Positions 34,066 to 41,842 of a stretch of DNA of 64,000 nucleotides are shown piece by piece. The translations under genes and the position numbers were made by a program. The stretch comes from Ferrimonas sp048263965 (GTDB lineage Bacteria; Pseudomonadota; Gammaproteobacteria; Enterobacterales; Shewanellaceae), in assembly GCF_048263965.1 (NCBI RefSeq), contig NZ_JBLXDO010000007.1, positions 1 to 64,000 of the forward strand, written 5' to 3'. Numbering within the stretch: position 1 is the first letter of the stretch; each line of letters starts with the position of its first letter. The notes under the pieces are model-generated. The model did no database searches and was not told the origin of the DNA. It was given only the letters and a program-made list of their open reading frames with translations.

Positions 34066-34932
34066 ATGCGATTGAGATATGGTGCAGTGATTGTGAGTGC
34101 GATGCTCTCCTGCTCCGCCGTTGGCGGTGTCAGGAACTATGTGGCATCCATCGATCAGTCACATTGGAACCTGGAGACGGCCAATCCGCTTCAGTGTACC
34201 CTGACCCATACCATTCCTCATTATGGTACCGCCGTGTTTGACAGCAGGGCGGGGCGCTCCACCGATCTCAACTTTATTCTTGAGATGCGGCGTAAGCCTG
34301 AACGAGCCACCCGGGCCAGCCTGCGTTCTGTGGCGCCCTCCTGGCGTCCCGGGGTACCGGCACGCCCTATTGTGGACGTGACTTATCAGGCTCAGTTCGA
34401 TGCCGAGGTGCCTAAGCATGCCGCCTGGGTGATGCTCACCGAGCTGGAACAGGGGATGCAGCCCACCTTCTACTATCAGGACTGGTATAACCCGATAAAC
34501 CAGGTGGCGGTAGGCCTGAGTTCGGCTAATTTCCAGAACAGCTATTTTCAGTTTGTTGCCTGCATCGACAGCCTGCTGCCCTACAGCTTCGAAGATATCG
34601 CCTATACGGTGCTGAACTTCAGGGACAAAAACGGTGAGCTGACCTCCGATTCCAGGCGCAAGCTTGAGCGCATTCGTGAGTATCTCTCCTACGACCCGAC
34701 GCTGGAGCTGGTGCTGATCGATTCCTATACCGACAGTTTTGGCTCTGAGGCGTCCAACCTCAAACTCAGCCATGAGCAGGCGGATAAGTTGAAGCAGTTC
34801 TTCGTGGAATCCGGCATCGAAGCCAATCGCATCGTCAGCCAGGGCCACGGTGAAAAACGCCATATCGCCAGTAACACCAGTAACCGGGGCCGGGCTCAGA
34901 ACCGCCGGGTGGTGATTCGGATGGCGCGCTAG
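34066..34932 (+). CDS. motY: Sodium-type flagellar protein MotY
   Basis: MotY forms the T ring of sodium-driven polar flagellar motors in Vibrio and Shewanella and helps anchor the stator. The 288-residue product has a signal peptide (to about residue 20), an N-terminal MotY domain with two cysteines (C43 and C162 region) and a C-terminal OmpA-like peptidoglycan-binding domain (NLKLSHEQADKLKQFF, GHGEKRHIASN, NRRVVIRM). It implies Na+-driven motility. Divergent from rnt. Confidence 0.95.
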   Translation: MRLRYGAVIVSAMLSCSAVGGVRNYVASIDQSHWNLETANPLQCTLTHTIPHYGTAVFDSRAGRSTDLNFILEMRRKPERATRASLRSVAPSWRPGVPARPIVDVTYQAQFDAEVPKHAAWVMLTELEQGMQPTFYYQDWYNPINQVAVGLSSANFQNSYFQFVACIDSLLPYSFEDIAYTVLNFRDKNGELTSDSRRKLERIREYLSYDPTLELVLIDSYTDSFGSEASNLKLSHEQADKLKQFFVESGIEANRIVSQGHGEKRHIASNTSNRGRAQNRRVVIRMAR

Positions 34933-34947
34933 CAACCTGTGCCAACA

Positions 34948-34970
34948 AGGGGCCTGATGGCCCCTTTTTT
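34948..34970 (+). terminator. Terminator after motY
   Basis: A stem GGGGCC / GGCCCC with loop TGAT and six T. Confidence 0.88.
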
Positions 34971-34998
34971 GTGGCTTTTTCCCGGTTCCCGGACAAAG

Positions 34999-35029
34999 AA
35001 AAACCCCGGCCTTATGCCGGGGTTTTTGT
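34999..35029. terminator. Bidirectional terminator between motY and fadE
   Basis: AAAAACCCCGGC / GCCGGGGTTTTT with loop CTTAT; symmetric A and T runs let it end fadE on the minus strand. Confidence 0.92.
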
Positions 35030-35046
35030 TCAGGCTGCCAGTGGAC

Positions 35047-37497
35047 TTAGGCGGCCTGTACGGGCTTGGTGGGCTCCACCTCTACCGGATTGGCCTTGAG
35101 CTCCTCGGGATCGAAGTCATCCACGTTGATGGTCTCGAGGCGACCGGTTTCGGCGTCGCGCAGCAACTGAGCCTCATCGGCGGTCAGTACACCCAGCTCC
35201 AGCCCTTTCTCAGCCACCTCATGCAGCTTCCAGAAGGGCAGTTTGGTGCCGGCGGCTTTGCACACCTTGTCGAACAGAGGCTCGGCGGCCAGGATGTTGC
35301 GCAGAGTCTGCTCCTGGCGACCCACAGGGTTGTTCTCGTGGGCTTCCAGCCACTGGCCGGCAATCAGGCGATCGCGGGCGGCGCAAGGGGTTTGCAGGAT
35401 CTTGGCCACCTGGTGGTCCAGCTTGTCGGAGGTGCGCTTCATCGGCAGACCCAGAGGGAACATCAGGAACTTCAGCAGGCCACCGAAGGCGGGGAAGTTC
35501 TCCAGCAGTTCCACCAGGGAGGTCTGCAACTTGTAGAGGCTGTCCTCCACGGCCCACTGCATCAGCGGGATGTCGTCGGTCTGACGGCCATCATCCTGAT
35601 AACGCTTCAGGGTGGCGGAGGTCAGGTAGAGCTGACTCAGCAGGTCGCCCAGGCGAGCGGAGGTACGCTCCTTACGCTTGAGGCTGCCGCCCAGCATCGC
35701 CATGGCCAGATCAGAAAGCAGGGCCAGGTTGGCGCTGAAGCGGTTCATGTGCTGGTAGTAGCGCTTGGTAACGTCCGAATAGGGCGCGCTGCTGAAGCGG
35801 GCGCCGGTCAGGCCGAACCAGATGCTGCGCACCAGGTTACTGAAGACGAAGCCCACGTGGCCCCAGACGGCGTTGTCGAAGTTCTCCAGGCTGCGGCCGG
35901 CGTCCTTATCGAAGGCGGCTTCCATCTCCTTGAGTACATAGGGATGGCAGCGGATGGCGCCCTGGCCATAGATCACCAGGGAGCGGGTCAGGATGTTGGC
36001 ACCCTCTACGGTGATGGCGATGGGGGCACCCTGATAGCCACGGCCCAGGTAGTTGTTGGGGCCCAGGCACACACCCTTACCGCCGTGGATATCCATGGCG
36101 TCGATAACACATTTCTGCATGCGGTCGGTCAGGTGCATCTTCACGATGGCGGAGATCACCGAGGGTTTCTCACCCAGCCCCAGGGCTGTGGTGGTCATGG
36201 CGTTAACCGCTTCCATCAGGTAGGCGTTACCACCGATGCGCGCCATTGGCTCTTCAATACCCTCCATCTTACCGATGGGTGTCTTGAACTGGCGCCGGAT
36301 GCGGGAGTAGGAGCCTGTGGCTGCCGCAGCGGTCTTGATGCCACCGGCGGAGTTGGAGGGCAGGGTGATGCCGCGGCCGACGGAGAGGCACTCAACCAGC
36401 ATGCGCCAGCCTTTGCCGGCCATCTTGGGGCCGCCGATGATGAAGTCCAGAGGCACGAACACATCGTTACCCTGAGTCGGACCGTTCTGGAACATGGTGT
36501 TCAGTGGGAAGTGACGGCGTCCGATCACCACACCGTCGATGTCGGTGGGAACCAGGGCACAGGTGATGCCAATATCTTCCTGGTCGCCCATCAGGCCATC
36601 AGGATCACGCAGTTTGAAGGCCAGACCCAGCACGGTGGCCACAGGTGCCAGGGTGATGTAGCGCTTGTTCCAGGTCAGGCGCATGCCCACTACCTCTTTG
36701 CCTTCCCATTCACCCTTGCAGACGATGCCGTAGTCAGGGATGGCACCGGCGTCGGAGCCGGCTTCAGGGCTGGTCAGGGCGAAACAGGGAACCTCCTGAC
36801 CTACCGCCAGGCGGGGCAGGTAGTGGTCTTTCTGCTCTTCGGTACCATAGTGTTGCAGCAGTTCACCCGGACCCAGAGAGTTGGGTACGCCCACGGTGGA
36901 CGCCAGGACGGAATCGACGCCGGCCAGTTTCTGCAGAACCTGAGACTGGGCGTAGGGGCTGAACTCCAAGCCGCCGTACTTCTTCTTGATGATCATGGCG
37001 AAGAACTTCTTGTCCTTCAGGTACTGCCACACCTCTGGGGTCAGGTCGGCGTCCTGGTGAGACACACGGAAGGCGTTCACCATGCGGGACACCTCTTCTA
37101 CCGGACCATCCAGGAAAGCTTGCTCCTCGGCGCTCAGGCGGGGCATGGGCAGCTGGTGCATCTTCTTCCAGTCAGGTGCACCGGAGAACAGGTCCGCGTC
37201 CCACCAGGTGGTGCCCGCTTCGATGGCGTCCTTTTCGGTTTGGGACATCTCGGGCATCACGGAACGGAACGCCTTCAGGGCGGGCTTGGTCAGCAAGCTC
37301 TTACGCAGGGAGGCGACGTTGAATGGGATGGCGATGATGGCGAAGAGGATCCAGGCCAGGGTGCCCACAATGCCAAGGCCGCTGCCAATGGCCAGGGCCG
37401 CGGCGGCCACCAGGGTAAACAGGGTCAGTGAGGCGCGCTTGTAGATCAGGCCCCCTAACACCAGAATCGAGGCAATGCTCCAAATTAGGGTAGTCAC
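35047..37497 (-). CDS. fadE: Acyl-CoA dehydrogenase FadE
   Basis: First step of fatty acid beta-oxidation: FAD-dependent acyl-CoA to trans-2-enoyl-CoA. The 816-residue product matches the large FadE form (E. coli 814), with two or three N-terminal hydrophobic segments, then the dehydrogenase domain (FALTSPEAGSDAGAIPD, MRLTWNKRYITLAPVA, GGKGVCLGPNNYLGRGYQG) and a C-terminal extension typical of FadE. The start is GTG at 37497 with GGAGAAA upstream. Its promoter contains a FadR operator. Confidence 0.97.
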   Translation of the reverse strand: MTTLIWSIASILVLGGLIYKRASLTLFTLVAAAALAIGSGLGIVGTLAWILFAIIAIPFNVASLRKSLLTKPALKAFRSVMPEMSQTEKDAIEAGTTWWDADLFSGAPDWKKMHQLPMPRLSAEEQAFLDGPVEEVSRMVNAFRVSHQDADLTPEVWQYLKDKKFFAMIIKKKYGGLEFSPYAQSQVLQKLAGVDSVLASTVGVPNSLGPGELLQHYGTEEQKDHYLPRLAVGQEVPCFALTSPEAGSDAGAIPDYGIVCKGEWEGKEVVGMRLTWNKRYITLAPVATVLGLAFKLRDPDGLMGDQEDIGITCALVPTDIDGVVIGRRHFPLNTMFQNGPTQGNDVFVPLDFIIGGPKMAGKGWRMLVECLSVGRGITLPSNSAGGIKTAAAATGSYSRIRRQFKTPIGKMEGIEEPMARIGGNAYLMEAVNAMTTTALGLGEKPSVISAIVKMHLTDRMQKCVIDAMDIHGGKGVCLGPNNYLGRGYQGAPIAITVEGANILTRSLVIYGQGAIRCHPYVLKEMEAAFDKDAGRSLENFDNAVWGHVGFVFSNLVRSIWFGLTGARFSSAPYSDVTKRYYQHMNRFSANLALLSDLAMAMLGGSLKRKERTSARLGDLLSQLYLTSATLKRYQDDGRQTDDIPLMQWAVEDSLYKLQTSLVELLENFPAFGGLLKFLMFPLGLPMKRTSDKLDHQVAKILQTPCAARDRLIAGQWLEAHENNPVGRQEQTLRNILAAEPLFDKVCKAAGTKLPFWKLHEVAEKGLELGVLTADEAQLLRDAETGRLETINVDDFDPEELKANPVEVEPTKPVQAA

Positions 37498-37558
37498 GTT
37501 ATTTCTCCTTGTGTCACCTGCCGGGATACGGACTACCGACAGGTTTGCTCTCTGTCAC

Positions 37559-37587
37559 AGTATATGGTCTGGTCTGACCTCTGTCAC
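37559..37587 (-). promoter_or_regulatory. fadE promoter with embedded FadR operator
   Basis: On the minus strand, GTGACA (37587-37582) and TATACT (37564-37559) are separated by 17 bases and form a good sigma-70 promoter. Between them lies a FadR-type operator, read on the plus strand as GTCTGGTCTGACCTCTG (37567-37583), with core TGGTCTGACC. This placement predicts classic repression by FadR. A direct repeat CTCTGTCACA flanks it (37550-37559 and 37579-37588). Confidence 0.8.
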
Positions 37588-37767
37588 ATAAAAACTAAAC
37601 ACATGTTTGAACTTCTTCAAGATCTAATTGCGATTATTTACTGCAAGGTATAGGGAAAAGCGCAGACTCGGGTGGCGAGCCTTTGAGCAAACGCCGGCCT
37701 GGCGGGGTGCGCGAACGTTAAAATCTGGTTATTCTTCGTTGTAATAGAGAATGATACGGGTAAAGCC

Positions 37768-38550
37768 ATGTGTGAATTGCTGGCGATGAGCGCCAATGTA
37801 CCCACGGACATCGTCTTCAGCTTTACCGGACTGGTGGAGCGGGGCGGTGTCACCGGTCCCCATACCGACGGTTGGGGCATCACCTTCTACGAGGGGATGG
37901 GCAACCGCACCTTCCGCGACTGTCAGCCCAGCTGTGAGTCTGAGGTGGCCGCCCTGATCAAGGAGTACCCCATCAAGAGTAAGGCGGTGATCAGCCATAT
38001 CCGCCAGGCGAACCGGGGCCGGGTGTCGCTGGAGAACACCCACCCCTTTTGCCGGGAGCTATGGGGCCGCTACTGGACCTTTGCCCATAACGGCCAGCTC
38101 AGTGGCTACACCGATAAGATGAAGCCCAAACGGTTCCATCCCGTAGGCAATACCGACAGTGAATTGGCCTTCTGCTACCTGATGGACAAGCTGGCGGAGC
38201 GTTTCCCGGAAAAGCCCAAGGATATGCGTCAGGCGTTTCGCTTTGTGGCCCAGGAAGCGGCCAAACTGAGGGAGCTTGGGGTATTCAATATGCTGCTCAC
38301 CGATGGCCGCTATCTGCTGGCCCTGTGCAGCAACAACCTGTGCTGGATCACCCGGCGGGCGCCCTTTGGTGAAGCCAAGCTGATCGACACCGACATGGTG
38401 ATCGACTTTAAACAGGAAACCACCGAGAAAGACATAGTCACTGTGATCGCCACCCGGCCGCTGACGCACAACGAGCAGTGGTACACCATGGAGGGGGGCG
38501 AGTGGCAGCTGTTTAAGGATGGCTTGCCTGTAGCGTCGGGGCGTCCTTGA
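37768..38550 (+). CDS. yafJ: Class II glutamine amidotransferase (YafJ)
   Basis: A 260-residue protein whose second residue is the N-terminal nucleophile cysteine (MCELLAMSANVPTD), as in Ntn-type glutamine amidotransferases. Substrate-binding stretches are SHIRQANRGRVSLENTHPF and FAHNGQLSGY. The acceptor of the released ammonia is unknown for YafJ. It is divergent from fadE, as in E. coli where the two are near neighbours. Its 3' end overlaps the convergent DUF3108 gene by 38 bp. Confidence 0.93.
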   Translation: MCELLAMSANVPTDIVFSFTGLVERGGVTGPHTDGWGITFYEGMGNRTFRDCQPSCESEVAALIKEYPIKSKAVISHIRQANRGRVSLENTHPFCRELWGRYWTFAHNGQLSGYTDKMKPKRFHPVGNTDSELAFCYLMDKLAERFPEKPKDMRQAFRFVAQEAAKLRELGVFNMLLTDGRYLLALCSNNLCWITRRAPFGEAKLIDTDMVIDFKQETTEKDIVTVIATRPLTHNEQWYTMEGGEWQLFKDGLPVASGRP

Positions 38551-39238
38551 ACTCCAGGGCGGTGAGTTTCAGCTCCGCCTGCACATCCCCATCCTTATAC
38601 TGAATCAGGCGTGCCATCACCAGATGGTGCGCCTTGGCCAGCCACAGGTAGGTCTGGCGGCTGCTGCCTTCCCCCCGATCCCGCTCCACCTTGATGGTTT
38701 CCAGAGTGCCGAAAGGCAGGGTCAGAGTCTCCTCTCCCACCACCTTATAGCGGTACTCCTTCTCTTTGGCCTTATAGATGATGGGGTAGGCCATCTCGGT
38801 CTTTCCAGCGGCCACATCCAGTCTCAGCTGTTGCTGATAGCTCAGGGGATCAAACTTGGGCTCGCTCCAGGGCAGGGTGGCTTTCTCATCCCGGTACTGG
38901 GCCTGGATGGGGCCTGTATCAGGATTGAAGCGGATCCAGGATTTAAAGTCCGGCCCGGTGCCGGAGCGTTTCATCCGGTACAGGGTTGGGCGCACCAGCT
39001 GTGACACCATCCTGAACTCACTGGTTTCGGTGCGGGTATCGGACAGAAACAGCAAGCCCACCTTACTCTGGTAACCCAGGCGATACTGGCCATCGGCCAA
39101 CTGCTCAAGCTGGTAATAGCCCTCGCCCAACTCGGAGTCACCGCGCCACACCTGGTAGTCCGCCCGGTAGGGCAGTAGGGGGTTGGCCTGAACAGCCAAC
39201 GCCTGCAACAGCAGGAAGAGGGTGAGTAGGGCTCGCAT
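38513..39238 (-). CDS. Exported DUF3108 protein
   Basis: A 241-residue protein with a signal peptide (MRALLTLFLLLQALAVQA) and a beta-rich DUF3108 domain (YRADYQVWRGDSELGEGYYQL, FGTLETIKVERDRG). DUF3108 proteins are periplasmic or envelope-associated; function is unknown. ATG at 39238 is chosen because AAGGAG lies 5 bases upstream; an in-frame GTG at 39244 overlaps that site. The alkyltransferase-like gene lies 26 bases upstream on the same strand. Confidence 0.88.
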   Translation of the reverse strand: MRALLTLFLLLQALAVQANPLLPYRADYQVWRGDSELGEGYYQLEQLADGQYRLGYQSKVGLLFLSDTRTETSEFRMVSQLVRPTLYRMKRSGTGPDFKSWIRFNPDTGPIQAQYRDEKATLPWSEPKFDPLSYQQQLRLDVAAGKTEMAYPIIYKAKEKEYRYKVVGEETLTLPFGTLETIKVERDRGEGSSRQTYLWLAKAHHLVMARLIQYKDGDVQAELKLTALEFKDAPTLQASHP

Positions 39239-39264
39239 GGGCACTCCTTATTGGGACGTCAGTG

Positions 39265-39618
39265 TTAAAAGGGTAGTTGCCAAAGCAGTTCAGCGAGATC
39301 CGGTTGCCACTGGTAGCGAGCCATATTAACCCGGCTACCATTGACCTCCACGCCCTCCTCCCGCAGGTGGTACTGCTGCTCCCGGTATCCAGGGGAGTCC
39401 TTGGGCAGGGAGATCTTGCCTCCGGCGCCCAGTACCCGGTACCAGGGCAGCGCCATCTCCTTGGGGGCGGTGCGCATCGCCCGGCCCGCCAGCCGTGCCC
39501 GACCGGGCAACCCCGCCAGATCCGCCAGTTGACCATAGCTGACCACCTTGCCTTCGGGAATCATCAGGCACACCTGCCAGATCCTCTGCTCTTTGGTCAG
39601 GGCCTTGGGTTCACTCAT
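39265..39618 (-). CDS. Alkyltransferase-like protein (ATL/YbaZ type)
   Basis: A 117-residue protein similar to the DNA-binding half of O6-alkylguanine-DNA alkyltransferase (GKVVSYGQLADLAG and RLAGRAMRTAP). The catalytic PCHRV cysteine is replaced: the motif reads PWYRVLGAGGKIS, so it cannot accept alkyl groups itself. Known ATL proteins bind O6-alkylguanine and pass it to nucleotide excision repair; UvrB is encoded 35 kb away in this window. Probable operon with the DUF3108 gene. Confidence 0.92.
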   Translation of the reverse strand: MSEPKALTKEQRIWQVCLMIPEGKVVSYGQLADLAGLPGRARLAGRAMRTAPKEMALPWYRVLGAGGKISLPKDSPGYREQQYHLREEGVEVNGSRVNMARYQWQPDLAELLWQLPF

Positions 39619-39743
39619 CCATCTTTGTCCTTCCTGTTGGGGGGAGCCAGTCTACTGAATTCTCAAGTGCTTTTCTTTAGGACTTTGCTGAAGTGCTTCT
39701 GGTTCCCAGAGATCCCTTGGATCTGAAGCCAAGATGATTGATA

Positions 39744-39759
39744 CTGTATATGCGTACAG
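39744..39759 (+). promoter_or_regulatory. LexA box of the imu cassette
   Basis: CTGTATATGCGTACAG matches the CTGT-N8-ACAG SOS box, and flanking bases extend the dyad to 22 bp (39741-39762). It sits 21-36 bases before the imuA start, ideally placed for LexA repression. Confidence 0.93.
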
Positions 39760-39779
39760 TATTTCATTTGGTGCTGAAA

Positions 39780-40445
39780 ATGTTGAAACCCGTTGACTCC
39801 CTGCTTAAGCGTGATGACCTGTGGCTGGCCAGCCAGTGGCAGCAGGATAAGTGTGGCATCGCCACAGGTTTTCCCGGCCTGGACCAACGCCTAGCTCGCC
39901 AGGGCTGGCCGGACAGAGGCGTGGTGGAGGTGCTGGTGGCTCACCCTGGCAGTGGTGAGGCCCTGCTGCTGCAGAGTCTGGTGACGCCGGCGGAAGATCA
40001 GTGGCTGCTGCTGATTTGCCCGCCCTTTGTTCCCTATGCACCGGCCTGGAGCCGGGAACTGGATCTGTCCCGGTTGCTGTGCCTGACCGATCTGGATCGT
40101 AAGGAGCAGCTGTGGGCGGCGGAGCAGGCCCTGGCCAGTGGCAGTTGTCAAAGGGTGCTGCTCTGGCTCGATGCCTTGTCGGTGAGTGAGTCGCGGCGGC
40201 TGCAACTGGCGGCGGAGAAGGGGGAGAGCGTGGCCCTGGTGTTCCTGCCTCCGGAGCTGGAGCAGGAGAGCCACCCGGTCAGTTTGCGCCTTCGGCTGTC
40301 GGTGACCCATGGGGGACACAGCCTGCAGATCCTCAAGCAGCGGGGGGGCTGGCCCCAGTCTTCTCAGCCTGTGGCCCTGGCGCCCTCTGGCTGGGGGCCG
40401 CTCCCCGAAAAGGGGAGGGTGACCCTGGTGCAGGGACCCTGGTAA
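39780..40445 (+). CDS. imuA: ImuA, translesion synthesis accessory protein
   Basis: A 221-residue RecA/SulA-like protein, the first gene of the SOS-induced mutasome imuA-imuB-dnaE2. The stretch TGFPGLDQRLARQGWPDRGVVEVL resembles the RecA-fold start, though the canonical Walker A is degenerate (HPGSGEALLL). Known ImuA proteins cooperate with ImuB and DnaE2 in damage-induced mutagenesis. ATG at 39780 is chosen because earlier in-frame starts (39738, 39750) fall on or before the LexA box. The stop overlaps the imuB start (TAATG). Confidence 0.9.
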   Translation: MLKPVDSLLKRDDLWLASQWQQDKCGIATGFPGLDQRLARQGWPDRGVVEVLVAHPGSGEALLLQSLVTPAEDQWLLLICPPFVPYAPAWSRELDLSRLLCLTDLDRKEQLWAAEQALASGSCQRVLLWLDALSVSESRRLQLAAEKGESVALVFLPPELEQESHPVSLRLRLSVTHGGHSLQILKQRGGWPQSSQPVALAPSGWGPLPEKGRVTLVQGPW

Positions 40446-41842
40446 TGCTGTGGTTGGGTCTGCACTTTATCGATCTGCAGCTGCACCATCAGGCCAGAAC
40501 CCTGGAACAGGCTCCCCCCCTGGCCCTGGTTGGAGGCCAGCCCATACAGGTGTTGCAGCTCAATGATCTGGCCCGGGGTGCCGGAGTGGCCCGGGGACAG
40601 AGTCTGGCCACGGCCACCTCCCTGTGTCCGGAGCTCAGGCTGTTGGAGCCCCTGGTCGACGATGTGCCTCTTCTGGAGGAGCTGGGGGCCTGGGCTTACG
40701 GGTTCAGCGGCCGGGTGGTGCTGGTGCCGCCGGACCGTTTGTTGCTGGAGGCGGGCAGCATGCTGCGGCTCTTTGGCGGCCTGGCCCAGTGGCGCGCGGC
40801 CCTGAATCTGAGCCTGGAGGCTCTGGGGCTGCCCTGTCGTCAGGGGCTGGGACACACGCCTCAGGCGGCTGCCTTGCTGGCCCGCAGTGGCGAGGATGCC
40901 AACACTCTGGAGGAGGAGGCGCTCAGAGCCTGCTTACTGGCTCTGCCTGTGGCTGCCCTGGAGCTGCCCGATGACAGTGGAGAGCGATTGCTGGGGATGG
41001 GCATTCGCCAGACTGAGCAGCTGTACAGGCTGCCGAGGCAGGAGCTGGGGCAGCGGTTCGGCAGTGAACTGCTGCTCTACCTCTCCCGGCTGTGGGGGGA
41101 GCTGCCCGACCCCCGTCATGAGTATCAACCGCCCCCCGGATTCCGTCAGAAGCTGGTATTGATGGAGGAGGTGGAGCTGGCCCAGGTGCTGCTGTTCCCC
41201 CTGAAACGCATGCTGGCGGCCCTGGGAGAGTTTCTCCGTCATCGTCAGCTCTCCTGCGATGCCTTTACCCTGACTCTGGTGCATCGCCAGGGGCCGGATC
41301 AGGCCATAGTGCTGCGTCCAGGCTTTGCGGAGCATCGCAGCGAGCAGCTGTTTAAGCTGGTGCAGCTGAGGTTTGAGCGCCTGACCCTGTATCAACCCGT
41401 GGTGGAGCTGATGCTCAGTGCGGAGAGCTTCAGTGAACTGGACCCTGATACCCGGTCCTTGAGTGCCCAGGTACTGCCCGGCGGTGAGCACAGCCCGGCC
41501 CGGGAGCTGGTGTCTCAGTTGATTGCCCGCCTGGGGGAGTCCAGGGTCAGGGGAGTTGGCTGTGTGGATGAGATCCGCCCGGAGCGGGCCTGGTGCTGGG
41601 GCGAGCCGGGCGCGCTGGGCTGTGCGGGTCCCCAGAAGCCTCGGCCTCCCTGGCTGCTGGAGGAGCCACAGGAGGTTGAGCGACGTCGGTTGCAACTGCG
41701 CCAGGGGCCGGAGCGGCTGGAGAGTGGCTGGTGGGACGGCGCCCCCGTTGCCCGGGATTACTATCTGGCCCAGGTCGACGATGGCCGCTGGTGCTGGGCG
41801 TTTCGGAACGAGTTGGGGTGGTTTATCCATGGCTGGTTCTGA
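40445..41842 (+). CDS. imuB: ImuB, inactive Y-family polymerase homologue
   Basis: A 465-residue Y-family DNA polymerase-like protein. The catalytic acidic residues are missing: the first motif reads LGLHFIDLQL rather than a DxDxFF type, and the SIDE motif is replaced (LLLEAGSMLRLFGG). This is normal for ImuB, which acts as an adaptor linking ImuA, DnaE2 and the beta clamp. It overlaps imuA by 1 bp and dnaE2 by 14 bp, so all three are translationally coupled. Confidence 0.93.
   Translation: MLWLGLHFIDLQLHHQARTLEQAPPLALVGGQPIQVLQLNDLARGAGVARGQSLATATSLCPELRLLEPLVDDVPLLEELGAWAYGFSGRVVLVPPDRLLLEAGSMLRLFGGLAQWRAALNLSLEALGLPCRQGLGHTPQAAALLARSGEDANTLEEEALRACLLALPVAALELPDDSGERLLGMGIRQTEQLYRLPRQELGQRFGSELLLYLSRLWGELPDPRHEYQPPPGFRQKLVLMEEVELAQVLLFPLKRMLAALGEFLRHRQLSCDAFTLTLVHRQGPDQAIVLRPGFAEHRSEQLFKLVQLRFERLTLYQPVVELMLSAESFSELDPDTRSLSAQVLPGGEHSPARELVSQLIARLGESRVRGVGCVDEIRPERAWCWGEPGALGCAGPQKPRPPWLLEEPQEVERRRLQLRQGPERLESGWWDGAPVARDYYLAQVDDGRWCWAFRNELGWFIHGWF

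Noticed and set aside
34939..37431. 830-codon open frame antisense to fadE
   Set aside because: Long antisense frames arise from the codon bias of GC-rich genes; composition is rich in G, Q and H without domains, and fadE is certain.
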